Source: Intrasporangiaceae bacterium (GTDB taxonomy: Bacteria > Actinomycetota > Actinomycetes > Actinomycetales > Dermatophilaceae). Taken from it: a stretch of 5,009 bases of DNA. This document shows, piece by piece, positions 1 through 5,009 of this stretch. The notes under the pieces were generated by a model. It saw only the letters and a program-made list of their open reading frames with translations. It ran no database searches and was not told where the DNA came from. The translations under genes and the position numbers were made by a program. Where the stretch lies: assembly GCA_012518475.1 (NCBI GenBank), contig JAAYSB010000171.1:1-5009 (forward strand). The letters run 5' to 3'. Numbering within the stretch: the stretch's first letter is position 1; the number at the start of each line of letters is the position of its first letter.

Positions 1-494
1 GCGTCGTCGATCGTCGAGCCGAGGCTCGTGATCTCGTCCGTGACATCGGGGACGAGGAGGAGCGAGGAGTGACCTCCCGAGACCAGCATGGCCATCGTCG
101 GCTCCGGCAGCGGCCCGTGCTCGACGATATCGACCGCGACGTGGGAGGCGAGGTGGTTGACGCCGTAGATCGGGACGCCGAGGGCGACCGCGAGCGCCTT
201 CGCCGAGGCCACGCCGACCATGAGAGCGCCAGCGAGTCCGGGCCCGGAGGTGACAGCGATCGCGTCGAGCTCCTTGAGCGTGACCCCTGCAGTGGTGCAG
301 GCGCGCTCGATCGTCGGGATCATCGCCTCGAGGTGGGCTCGGCTCGCAACCTCGGGGACCACTCCCCCGAAACGGGCGTGCTCGTCGACACTGCTCGCGA
401 TCGCGTCGACGAGGAGGGTCTCGCCGCGCACGATCCCGACCCCGGTCTCGTCGCACGAGGTCTCGATCCCGAGGACGAGAGGCTGGTCAGCCAT
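1..494 (-). CDS. tsaD: TsaD, tRNA N6-threonylcarbamoyladenosine (t6A) transferase, N-terminal part (runs off left edge)
   Basis: Catalytic subunit that transfers the threonylcarbamoyl group from threonylcarbamoyl-AMP to A37 of tRNAs reading ANN codons, in the cytoplasm and together with TsaB and TsaE. The visible 164 complete codons show the Kae1/TsaD/Qri7 (ASKHA-fold) signatures: ETSCDET at residues 11-17, GGVVPEVASRAH at 43-54, SGPGL at 83-87, NHLASH at 113-118 with H114 and H118 as the expected metal ligands, and VSGGHS at 138-143. Family members are about 340-350 residues, so roughly half is outside the window, including the third metal ligand (an Asp) near the C-terminus. The ATG at 494-492 overlaps the end of rimI by 8 bases and has a good Shine-Dalgarno, GAAGGTG at 507-501, which fixes the start. 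It is the last visible gene of the alr-tsaD run. Identification is firm; only completeness cannot be judged. Confidence 0.96.
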   Translation of the reverse strand, partial: MADQPLVLGIETSCDETGVGIVRGETLLVDAIASSVDEHARFGGVVPEVASRAHLEAMIPTIERACTTAGVTLKELDAIAVTSGPGLAGALMVGVASAKALAVALGVPIYGVNHLASHVAVDIVEHGPLPEPTMAMLVSGGHSSLLLVPDVTDEITSLGSTIDD

Positions 495-990
495 CGGTCT
501 CACCTTCTGTCGGCTCGAGGCTCTTGCGCATGACGAGCGCGTCGATGTCACCCGGCTGGTAGTAGCGCCTGCGCACCGTCAGCGTCTCGAATCCCGCTCT
601 GGCATAGAGCTTCTTGGCCGGCTCGTTGTCGTCGCGAACCTCGAGCATGAGGTATGCGGCGCCCGCCTCCCGCGCCCGCTGGCTGAGGAGGTCGAGCAGC
701 TCGGACCCGAGTCCGGTGCCCTGGGCGGCGGGGGCGACGGCGATCGTCATGATGTCGGCGACCTCGCCGCCGAGGTCGAGACCCGCATAGCCGAGGACGT
801 CATCCTGATCGGCCCCGGGCCCGGGAGTGACGACGACGTAGTCCCGGCGGGGACGTCCGGCGAGCTCGGCCCACCAGGTCTGCTCGGACCAGGCGTCCTG
901 GGCGAACAGCTCGGTCTCAAGCCGTGCGAGGCGCGGGATGTCGGTCCAGGCCAGGGCACGGACGGTCAGCGTCCTCGTCCCGGTGGTCAT
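487..990 (-). CDS. rimI: RimI-type GNAT N-acetyltransferase (ribosomal protein S18 alanine N-acetyltransferase family)
   Basis: A 167-residue GNAT acetyltransferase that transfers acetyl from acetyl-CoA to a protein N-terminus; the enterobacterial family member modifies ribosomal protein S18. The acetyl-CoA pyrophosphate-binding loop is QGTGLG at residues 90-95, preceded by the beta-4 strand IMTIAV (80-85). The RimI signature follows: LEVRDDNEPAKKLYARAGFE at 116-135, with E117 and Y129 at the same 12-residue spacing as the general base and general acid described for Salmonella RimI. A variable loop at 55-64 (PGPGADQDDV region) is rich in Gly, Pro and Asp. The ATG at 990-988 shares ATGA with the tsaB stop, and no clear Shine-Dalgarno lies just upstream, so translation probably depends on ribosomes finishing tsaB. 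Position directly ahead of tsaD supports RimI over a generic GNAT. The actual substrate in this organism is inferred and could be broader than S18. Confidence 0.92.
   Translation of the reverse strand: MTTGTRTLTVRALAWTDIPRLARLETELFAQDAWSEQTWWAELAGRPRRDYVVVTPGPGADQDDVLGYAGLDLGGEVADIMTIAVAPAAQGTGLGSELLDLLSQRAREAGAAYLMLEVRDDNEPAKKLYARAGFETLTVRRRYYQPGDIDALVMRKSLEPTEGETDG
501..507 (-). promoter_or_regulatory. tsaD: Ribosome binding site GAAGGTG for tsaD
   Basis: GAAGGTG lies six bases ahead of the ATG at 494, within the 3' end of rimI. It fixes the tsaD start and shows that tsaD has its own initiation signal in addition to any coupling through the 8-base overlap. Confidence 0.6.
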
Positions 991-1688
991 GGCTGACCGA
1001 TCTGGGCTCGGGGCGCCATGATCGTGGACTTCGGAGCGACCGAGGGCTGGGCGTCGGGGCGACGGAGGTACAGCGCGTCCAGGCCGATCTCCACGCCCTC
1101 CGCGATCTGCTGGAGCGCCACCTCAGCCAGGGCGCCGGCACTGGCGTCGAGGAGGCCGACCGGCTGGGTGAGGACCTCGGGATAGAGGACCGGGCCACGA
1201 CCCACCGCGGGCAGTCCCCTGAGCTCCTCGGGGATGTCGGCGGGGCGGATGACCTCCGGGTCGGTCTGGCGGCGCACGCGGCCGTCCTCGACGGTGTAGC
1301 GAGCGAGATAGACCTCCTTGCGCCGCGCGTCGGTGGCGACGACGAACTCCGGCGCCCCGTCGATGGATCCGCTGGACAGCGCCGCGTATGCGAGGGCGTC
1401 GAGCGACACGACACCGTGGCACGGGACCCCGCAGGCGAAGGCGAAGGTCTTCGCAGTGACCAGGCCCACGCGCAGCCCGGTGAACGGACCGGGACCGACT
1501 CCGACCGCGACATCGGTGACGTCGACAGGGCCTACTCCGGCGGCGGCCAGGGTCTTGACGATGAGCGGTGCCAGGTGCTCGGTGTGGGCACGGGCATCGA
1601 CGACGGCCTTCTCGGCGAGGACGCGGCTGCCGTCGTGGACGGCCACAGTGATCGCCGACGTCGAGGTGTCCATGGCGAGGAGGATCAC
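987..1688 (-). CDS. tsaB: TsaB, t6A biosynthesis scaffold/dimerization protein
   Basis: Non-catalytic paralogue of TsaD that forms the TsaB-TsaD heterodimer, on which TsaE docks, in t6A37 synthesis. The 233-residue product has the family marks: MDTST at residues 6-10, HTEHLAP at 35-41, GVGPGPFTGLRVG at 63-75 (the best-known TsaB signature), DARRKEVY at 120-127, and a C-terminal YLRRPDAQ at 207-214. Length fits the usual 210-235 residues. The start is GTG at 1688-1686, overlapping the tsaE stop as GTGA and preceded by a purine-rich GGGGGGA at 1701-1695. An ATG five codons downstream (1673-1671) would cut off the first beta strand immediately before MDTST, so GTG is preferred. The gene lacks the TsaD metal-binding HxxxH motif, as expected for TsaB. 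Identification is firm. Confidence 0.95.
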   Translation of the reverse strand: MILLAMDTSTSAITVAVHDGSRVLAEKAVVDARAHTEHLAPLIVKTLAAAGVGPVDVTDVAVGVGPGPFTGLRVGLVTAKTFAFACGVPCHGVVSLDALAYAALSSGSIDGAPEFVVATDARRKEVYLARYTVEDGRVRRQTDPEVIRPADIPEELRGLPAVGRGPVLYPEVLTQPVGLLDASAGALAEVALQQIAEGVEIGLDALYLRRPDAQPSVAPKSTIMAPRAQIGQP

Positions 1689-2164
1689 GACCGGTCCCCC
1701 CGATCCTCGAGTGACGCCAGATCAGCGTCGGACCAGCGCTCACCTCGGGTATGAACCGTTGCTCTCCGCGTCGACTCGCCCTCGAGGACGACCTCGAGCC
1801 CGTCGGTCGAGAGGTCCTCGGCGACGCCGTGCCCCCACTCGACGATCGTCACGGCCCGGTCCAGGTCGGCATCGAGGTCGAGGTCGTCGAGCTCGTCGAG
1901 GCCCGAGAGGCGATAGGCGTCCACGTGGACGAGCACCGGCCCGTCGACCAGCGACGGGTGGACCCGGGCGATGACGAAGGTCGGTGAGGTGATCGGACCG
2001 CGGACGTTGAGCCCTTCGGCGATCCCCTGGGTCAGGGTCGTCTTGCCGGCCCCGAGACCACCGGTGAGGATGACGAGGTCACCGGCGCGGAGTATACGGC
2101 CTAGTCGCTGACCCCAGGCGCGGGTGTCCTCTGCCTCGACGAGCGGTGGGCTCGTGACCGTCAC
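1685..2164 (-). CDS. tsaE: TsaE, P-loop ATPase of the t6A synthesis complex
   Basis: P-loop ATPase that binds the TsaB-TsaD dimer and whose ATP hydrolysis resets the complex between rounds of tRNA A37 threonylcarbamoylation; cytoplasmic. The 159-residue protein shows Walker A GGLGAGKTT at residues 35-43 with K41, the SPTFV segment at 60-64 (switch I), the HVDAYRL strand at 80-86, and the family's IVEWG at 107-111, where E109 is the expected catalytic acid. An acidic Leu/Asp-rich stretch (88-102) sits where TsaE proteins carry their variable acidic loop. Length is typical (150-170). The start is GTG at 2164-2162, inside the GTGA overlap with the hydrolase stop, with GAGGT at 2175-2171 six bases ahead; no ATG offers a better N-terminus. 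Placed directly before tsaB, it completes the transferase machinery apart from TsaC/Sua5, which is not present here. Confidence 0.95.
   Translation of the reverse strand: MTVTSPPLVEAEDTRAWGQRLGRILRAGDLVILTGGLGAGKTTLTQGIAEGLNVRGPITSPTFVIARVHPSLVDGPVLVHVDAYRLSGLDELDDLDLDADLDRAVTIVEWGHGVAEDLSTDGLEVVLEGESTRRATVHTRGERWSDADLASLEDRGDRS
1695..1701 (-). promoter_or_regulatory. tsaB: Purine-rich ribosome binding site for tsaB (GTG start)
   Basis: GGGGGGA lies six bases before the GTG at 1688, inside the last codons of tsaE. It is not a canonical AGGAGG but is correctly spaced, and it favours the GTG over the ATG five codons further in. Confidence 0.4.
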
Positions 2165-3210
2165 GGCCCGACCTCGTCGAGCAGCTTGAGCAGCTCGGCG
2201 TTGACCAGGTCGGGGTACTCGAGCATGACGACGTGGCCCGCATTGGAGACGATGACGTGGTCGCTGCCGGGGATCCCTTCGGCGATGGTCCGGCCGTGCT
2301 CGAGCGGCGTGAGCCGGTCGTTGTCGGCGGTGATGACAAGCGTTGGGACGGCCCCCCAGACGCCGAGGACACCGCGGCGGTCGTGATCGTTGAAGGTCGC
2401 GATGAACTGGCTGATCGTCTGGAAGGAGGTCTCGAAGGCGAGATCGGCGGTGAACCGGATGAGGGTCTTGGAGACGTTGGAGGAGAACGAGTAGTAGTGC
2501 GTGAAGTATTCCTCAAGGCTGCGGCCCATCCCTCGCAGCTTGCGCAGGGCGACCTCCTGCCGGCCAAGTCGGGTGAGGGCGCCGGGTCCGTAGCGTTCGA
2601 TCATCCGCCCGGCGAAGGCGCCGTAGCCGAGCGTGATGAGCCCGCCTTCACCACCGGCGCTCGTCGCCACGAAGACCGCGCCGACCACCCGGTCGCCGAT
2701 CTGGTCGGCGGAGGTCTCCCCGAAGGCCATGATCGTGATGCCGCCCATCGAGTGCCCGACGAGGACGACCTTCTCGTCCGGGATCACCTGGTCCATGACG
2801 CGGCGCAGGTCGCGGCCCAGCTGGGCGATGGTCGTGTGGTCCGGGCTGCCGGAGCCGGAGCTGCCGTGCCCACGGTGGTCGTAGGACACGACGCGGTAGC
2901 CGGCCTCGGTGAGCCCCCGACGCTGGAAGACCCAGGACTTCAGGCACACCGTGAATCCGTGAAGCAGCACGACTGTAGGGGCGCCCTCGCGAGGGTTCGC
3001 GGGCTCGTCGATCTCGACGTGCAGGGTGACGCCATCTTCGGTGCGCACGGTCGTGACCCGCGTCGGGGTGAACTCGAGGCTGCCGGTCAGGGACCGCATT
3101 GGTTGCGCGGTGCGCTCGCGGCGGCGCTGACGCATGGCCCCCGCGGCGGCGGCGCCACCGGCAGCGGCGGCGAGGGCGACGGCGGCCTTCGTTCGCTTCC
3201 TGGGAGTCAT
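2161..3210 (-). CDS. Alpha/beta-fold hydrolase with N-terminal hydrophobic (possible membrane-anchor) segment
   Basis: A 349-residue alpha/beta hydrolase of unknown substrate. The oxyanion-region motif LLHGF is at residues 82-86, DHRGHGSS at 111-118, the nucleophile elbow GHSMGG at 152-157 with S154, the acid probably D298 in NDRLTP (297-302), and the base H326 in NAGHVV (324-329), so the Ser-Asp-His triad appears complete. A cap region of about 90 residues (roughly 190-280) lies between the elbow and the acid strand. The N-terminus is basic (RKRTK at 4-8), then Ala/Gly-rich and hydrophobic (9-26), then very basic (RQRRRER at 27-33); this could be a short uncleaved anchor, though its hydrophobicity is modest. 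The ATG at 3210-3208 shares ATGA with the alr stop and has GGAGAGG seven bases upstream. The same frame stays open far upstream through alr, but that is GC-rich shadow reading. Esterase, lipase, epoxide hydrolase or haloperoxidase-like activity cannot be told apart. Confidence 0.92.
   Translation of the reverse strand: MTPRKRTKAAVALAAAAGGAAAAGAMRQRRRERTAQPMRSLTGSLEFTPTRVTTVRTEDGVTLHVEIDEPANPREGAPTVVLLHGFTVCLKSWVFQRRGLTEAGYRVVSYDHRGHGSSGSGSPDHTTIAQLGRDLRRVMDQVIPDEKVVLVGHSMGGITIMAFGETSADQIGDRVVGAVFVATSAGGEGGLITLGYGAFAGRMIERYGPGALTRLGRQEVALRKLRGMGRSLEEYFTHYYSFSSNVSKTLIRFTADLAFETSFQTISQFIATFNDHDRRGVLGVWGAVPTLVITADNDRLTPLEHGRTIAEGIPGSDHVIVSNAGHVVMLEYPDLVNAELLKLLDEVGP
2171..2175 (-). promoter_or_regulatory. 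tsaE: Ribosome binding site GAGGT for tsaE (GTG start)
   Basis: GAGGT sits six bases before the GTG at 2164, within the 3' end of the hydrolase gene. It supports the non-ATG start that overlaps the hydrolase stop codon. Confidence 0.55.
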
Positions 3211-4409
3211 GCTGAGCCCTCTCCGACATAGCGCCGGGTGGCGCGGGGCGCCAACCGGGTGACGATCTCGTAGTTGATGGTTCCGGCTGCCTCGGCCCAG
3301 TCCTGGGCGGTCGGCTCTCCATCGCCTCCCCGGCCGAAGATCACCACTTCGTCTCCTGCCGAGCCGGCGAAGTCCGGGCCGAGGTCGACCATGATCTGGT
3401 CCATGCATACCCGTCCGGCCAAGGGGGTATGCGGTCCTCCAGCGACCTGGATCGGCCCCAGATTGCCTGCGGATCGGGGGATTCCGTCGGCATATCCCAT
3501 GGGGACCAGACCGATGACGGTGTCCCTGTCGGCGTGCCAGGTGTGTCCGTAGGAGACGCCCTGACCGGCCTTGACGCGCTTGACGAGGGAGAGCCGGGCG
3601 GTCAGTCGCATCGCCTCGCGCAGTCCGTAGTCCTCCGGGCGACCGAGGTCGGGGACCGGGGACAGCCCATAGACGGCGAGGCCGGGGCGGACCATGTCGA
3701 GGTAGGCGCTCGGGTTGGTCAGCGTCGCGGCGGAGTTGGCGATGTGGAGCCGGCCAGGGTGGATGCCGGTTCGCTCGGCGATGCGGACCGCCTCGTGGAA
3801 GGTCTTCTGCTGACCGCGCACTGTCGGGTGCTCTGGGGCGTCCGCATAGACGAAGTGCTGCCACATCCCCTCCACTCTGATGACGCCCTCGGCTGCCAGC
3901 GGAGCAACGGCCGCGACGAGATCGTGCCATGCACTGCTCCCGGCGTCGTCGAGGAGTGCTCCCCCGCGGGCCAGTCCGGTGTCGACCTTGAGATGGATGG
4001 GGGCGGTGGCGCCGCTCTCGCGCGCGGCATCGACCACGGAGTCGAGCTGCCACTGGCTCGACACGGTCACCTCGATGCCGCGTGAGAGGGCCCCGGCGAC
4101 GTCGGCGCCGGGCGAGTACAGCCAGGTGAGCATGGGTGCATCGATGCCCGCGTCGCGGGCTGCCACGGCCTCGCCGAGCTGGGCGACCCCGAGTGCGGCA
4201 GCACCGCCGCGGAGTGCTGCTCGGGCTGCGGGGATGAGTCCGTGGCCGTAGGCGTCGGCCTTGACGACCGCCATGACGTCGGCACCGGCCACCCGGTCCC
4301 GGAGGGCGGCGACGTTGCCCGCGACGGCATCGAGGTCGACCTCGACGGCGAAGGACGACGCGTAGTCGGGCGTCGTGGCTTCGCGCGCGGGCAGAGTGTG
4401 TGAGGTCAT
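3207..4409 (-). CDS. alr: Alanine racemase (PLP-dependent)
   Basis: Interconverts L- and D-alanine in the cytoplasm, supplying D-Ala for the D-Ala-D-Ala ligase step of peptidoglycan synthesis. The 400-residue protein is a fold-type III PLP enzyme: an N-terminal TIM barrel with the cofactor lysine K50 in VVKADAYGHG (48-57), KVDTGLARGG at 141-150 (K141 at the position of the carbamylated lysine and R148), H185 in HFVYAD, R241 in RPGLAVYG (the arginine facing the pyridine nitrogen), then the C-terminal beta domain with the second catalytic base Y287 in GVSYGHTW (284-291), CMDQIMVD at 335-342 and NYEIVTRLAPR at 379-389. Length is slightly above the usual 360-390 owing to about 20 extra N-terminal residues before the first barrel strand. 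The ATG at 4409-4407 has GAGG at 4417-4414, four bases away, a rather short spacing. It heads the overlapping run to tsaD. Confidence 0.97.
   Translation of the reverse strand: MTSHTLPAREATTPDYASSFAVEVDLDAVAGNVAALRDRVAGADVMAVVKADAYGHGLIPAARAALRGGAAALGVAQLGEAVAARDAGIDAPMLTWLYSPGADVAGALSRGIEVTVSSQWQLDSVVDAARESGATAPIHLKVDTGLARGGALLDDAGSSAWHDLVAAVAPLAAEGVIRVEGMWQHFVYADAPEHPTVRGQQKTFHEAVRIAERTGIHPGRLHIANSAATLTNPSAYLDMVRPGLAVYGLSPVPDLGRPEDYGLREAMRLTARLSLVKRVKAGQGVSYGHTWHADRDTVIGLVPMGYADGIPRSAGNLGPIQVAGGPHTPLAGRVCMDQIMVDLGPDFAGSAGDEVVIFGRGGDGEPTAQDWAEAAGTINYEIVTRLAPRATRRYVGEGSA
3218..3224 (-). promoter_or_regulatory. Ribosome binding site GGAGAGG for the alpha/beta hydrolase
   Basis: GGAGAGG lies inside the last codons of alr, seven bases before the ATG at 3210. 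It is the strongest Shine-Dalgarno in the run and supports this start over any upstream start in the same open frame. Confidence 0.7.
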
Positions 4410-4418
4410 GGCGCCTCA

Positions 4419-4424
4419 AGTCTA
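4419..4424 (-). promoter_or_regulatory. alr: Candidate -10 hexamer TAGACT upstream of alr
   Basis: TAGACT (reading the minus strand, 4424 to 4419) fits the actinobacterial TANNNT pattern. If used, transcription would begin around 4411-4413, only a few bases before the alr ATG, giving a nearly leaderless message. No good -35 element is seen at the expected distance; the bases there read GTCTGC. The hexamer is short, so chance occurrence is quite possible, and the real promoter may lie inside or before the epimerase gene. Confidence 0.22.
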
Positions 4425-4432
4425 GGTGTCAC

Positions 4433-4472
4433 GCGCCGTACGCAGACCGCGAGCCCGGACGCTTCACGGCGC
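4433..4472 (-). other. Imperfect inverted repeat (possible RNA hairpin) ahead of alr
   Basis: ACGGCGC at 4466-4472 is the exact inverted copy of GCGCCGT at 4433-4439. A second, inner pairing (GACCG at 4445-4449 against CGGAC at 4456-4460, with one A/A mismatch) shares the same centre, giving a two-tier stem separated by a 5-by-5 internal loop. There is no run of T after it in the direction of transcription, so it is not a classical intrinsic terminator. It could be a weak terminator-like end for the epimerase transcript, a leader structure or an accident of GC-rich sequence. Confidence 0.3.
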
Positions 4473-4480
4473 CGCGCGAG

Positions 4481-5009
4481 TCACTGCAGGGTCGTAAACC
4501 ACTCGTAGGTCTCGGCGAGGCCCACCTGGAGGGCGACCGGCTCGATGTCGGGGAAGAGGCCGCGCAGGACGGAGTTCTCCGCCTGCGAGTGCTTGACGTC
4601 GCCAGGGCGGGGATCGCGGTGCTCGACCTCGGCTGTCCGCCCGGTCACCTGCTCCAGCTCGGCGATCAACTGGAGCAGCGTCGTGTTGGTGCCGAAGGCC
4701 AGGTTGACCGGCTCGGGGTGGGTGACGCCGCGGACCGCTGCGTCGAGCAGGACCTCGCAGACCGTGCCTACATAGGTGAAGTCCCGGGAGTTGGACCCAT
4801 CGCCGTTGACCGGCAGCGGTCTGCCGGAGCAGAGGGCGTCCATGAAGACCGGGATGACAGCGGCATACACGTGACCGGCTCGCTGAAGGGGACCGAAGAC
4901 ATTGAAGAACCGGAAGGCCATGGTGCGCAGTCCGAAGGACTCCTGGTAGGCAAGCGCGTAGTGCTCGGTCGCGAGCTTGGTGACCGCATAGGGACTCATC
5001 GGGCCGACC
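4481..5009 (-). CDS. NAD-dependent epimerase/dehydratase (extended SDR, UDP-sugar 4-epimerase-like), C-terminal part (runs off right edge)
   Basis: C-terminal 175 codons of a sugar-nucleotide epimerase/dehydratase. The catalytic YxxxK motif is YAVTK at 4990-4976, with the family context SPYAVTKLATEHY, so the ATG at 4999-4997 is internal and the reading frame continues through to the right edge. Further marks are RFFNVFGP (cofactor and substrate contact), YAAVIPVF, GDGSNSRDFTYV (nucleotide-sugar binding) and GDVKHSQAE near the C-terminus. The missing first half should hold the GxxGxxG NAD-binding loop. Such enzymes make activated sugars for cell-surface polysaccharides; the YAAVIP and GDVKHS segments resemble the UDP-GlcNAc/UDP-Glc 4-epimerase group more than dTDP-glucose 4,6-dehydratases, but the exact substrate is inference. 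The stop is TGA at 4483-4481, 71 bases before alr on the same strand, so co-transcription with alr is possible but not shown. Confidence 0.9.
   Translation of the reverse strand, partial: VGPMSPYAVTKLATEHYALAYQESFGLRTMAFRFFNVFGPLQRAGHVYAAVIPVFMDALCSGRPLPVNGDGSNSRDFTYVGTVCEVLLDAAVRGVTHPEPVNLAFGTNTTLLQLIAELEQVTGRTAEVEHRDPRPGDVKHSQAENSVLRGLFPDIEPVALQVGLAETYEWFTTLQ

Larger units (their letters stand above)
4410..4480 (-). other. Intergenic gap between epimerase and alr
   Basis: The only non-coding stretch in the window, 71 bases long. It holds an imperfect inverted repeat, a weak promoter-like hexamer and the alr ribosome-binding region, each listed separately. No small open frame with start, ribosome site and plausible codon use was found in it, and no T-tract follows the inverted repeat. 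Confidence 0.8.

Noticed and set aside
220..996. Plus-strand open frame (258 codons) opposite tsaD and rimI
   Set aside because: Antisense to two well-supported genes, without a motif or a convincing ribosome site; a shadow frame.
924..1754. Plus-strand open frame (276 codons) opposite tsaB
   Set aside because: Composition is Arg/Asp/Gly-rich without domain signatures, and tsaB on the other strand carries all its family motifs.
1860..1905. Repeated GTCGAG/GTCGTC units resembling a short tandem repeat
   Set aside because: They encode the Leu/Asp-rich acidic loop of TsaE (residues 88-102) and are explained by repeated Asp and Leu codons.
3121..3190. GCGGCGGC-rich tract resembling a microsatellite or recombination site
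   Set aside because: It encodes the Ala/Gly-rich N-terminal segment of the hydrolase using GCC/GCG codons; no regular repeat unit or flanking symmetry.
2233..3231. Long plus-strand open frame (332 codons) opposite the hydrolase
   Set aside because: It is antisense to a gene with a complete catalytic triad, shows low-complexity Gly/Asp/Glu/Val composition and no recognisable motif, as expected from GC-rich codon bias.
3211..4419. The hydrolase frame stays open upstream through the whole of alr, suggesting a 752-residue protein
   Set aside because: The upstream part is an Arg/Pro/Gly-rich shadow of alr with no domain, while alr in another frame has all its catalytic motifs. The hydrolase has a strong ribosome site and an ATG exactly at the alr stop.
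4997..4999. ATG at 4999 as the start of the epimerase gene
   Set aside because: It lies directly before the catalytic SPYAVTK motif, so starting there would remove the NAD-binding domain; the frame remains open to the window edge.

Overview
The window is a stretch of chromosome from a high-GC Gram-positive bacterium, most likely an actinobacterium. The grounds are G/C-rich third codon positions throughout, GTG starts, 4-base start/stop overlaps and the gene order alr - alpha/beta hydrolase - tsaE - tsaB - rimI - tsaD, which is an arrangement familiar from actinobacterial genomes. Genus cannot be read from the sequence; the suspicion of a Micrococcales-type organism is inference only.

Every gene supported here lies on the minus strand, so the window reads right to left. 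At the right edge (4481 to beyond 5009) is the C-terminal part of an NAD-dependent sugar-nucleotide epimerase of the extended SDR family; its N-terminal NAD-binding half is outside the window. A gap of 71 bases (4410-4480) follows, with an imperfect hairpin and a weak promoter-like hexamer. Then comes a tightly packed run: alanine racemase (3207-4409), an alpha/beta hydrolase with an N-terminal hydrophobic segment (2161-3210), the tsaE ATPase (1685-2164), tsaB (987-1688), a RimI-type acetyltransferase (487-990) and the first 164 codons of tsaD, which runs off the left edge at position 1.

Each of the five junctions from alr to tsaD is an overlap: ATGA, GTGA, GTGA, ATGA and an 8-base overlap, in transcription order. 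This is strong evidence for a single transcript with translational coupling. TsaD, TsaB and TsaE together transfer the threonylcarbamoyl group to A37 of ANN-decoding tRNAs (t6A). The partner that makes threonylcarbamoyl-AMP (TsaC/Sua5) is not in this window. RimI is the usual companion of tsaD. Alr makes D-alanine for peptidoglycan, so the operon joins cell-wall precursor supply to tRNA modification, with an uncharacterised hydrolase between them.

No mobile element, CRISPR array, tRNA/rRNA gene or clearly new system was seen. The window is well-ordered housekeeping DNA, and the open points are the role of the hydrolase, the specificity of the epimerase and the control region ahead of alr.
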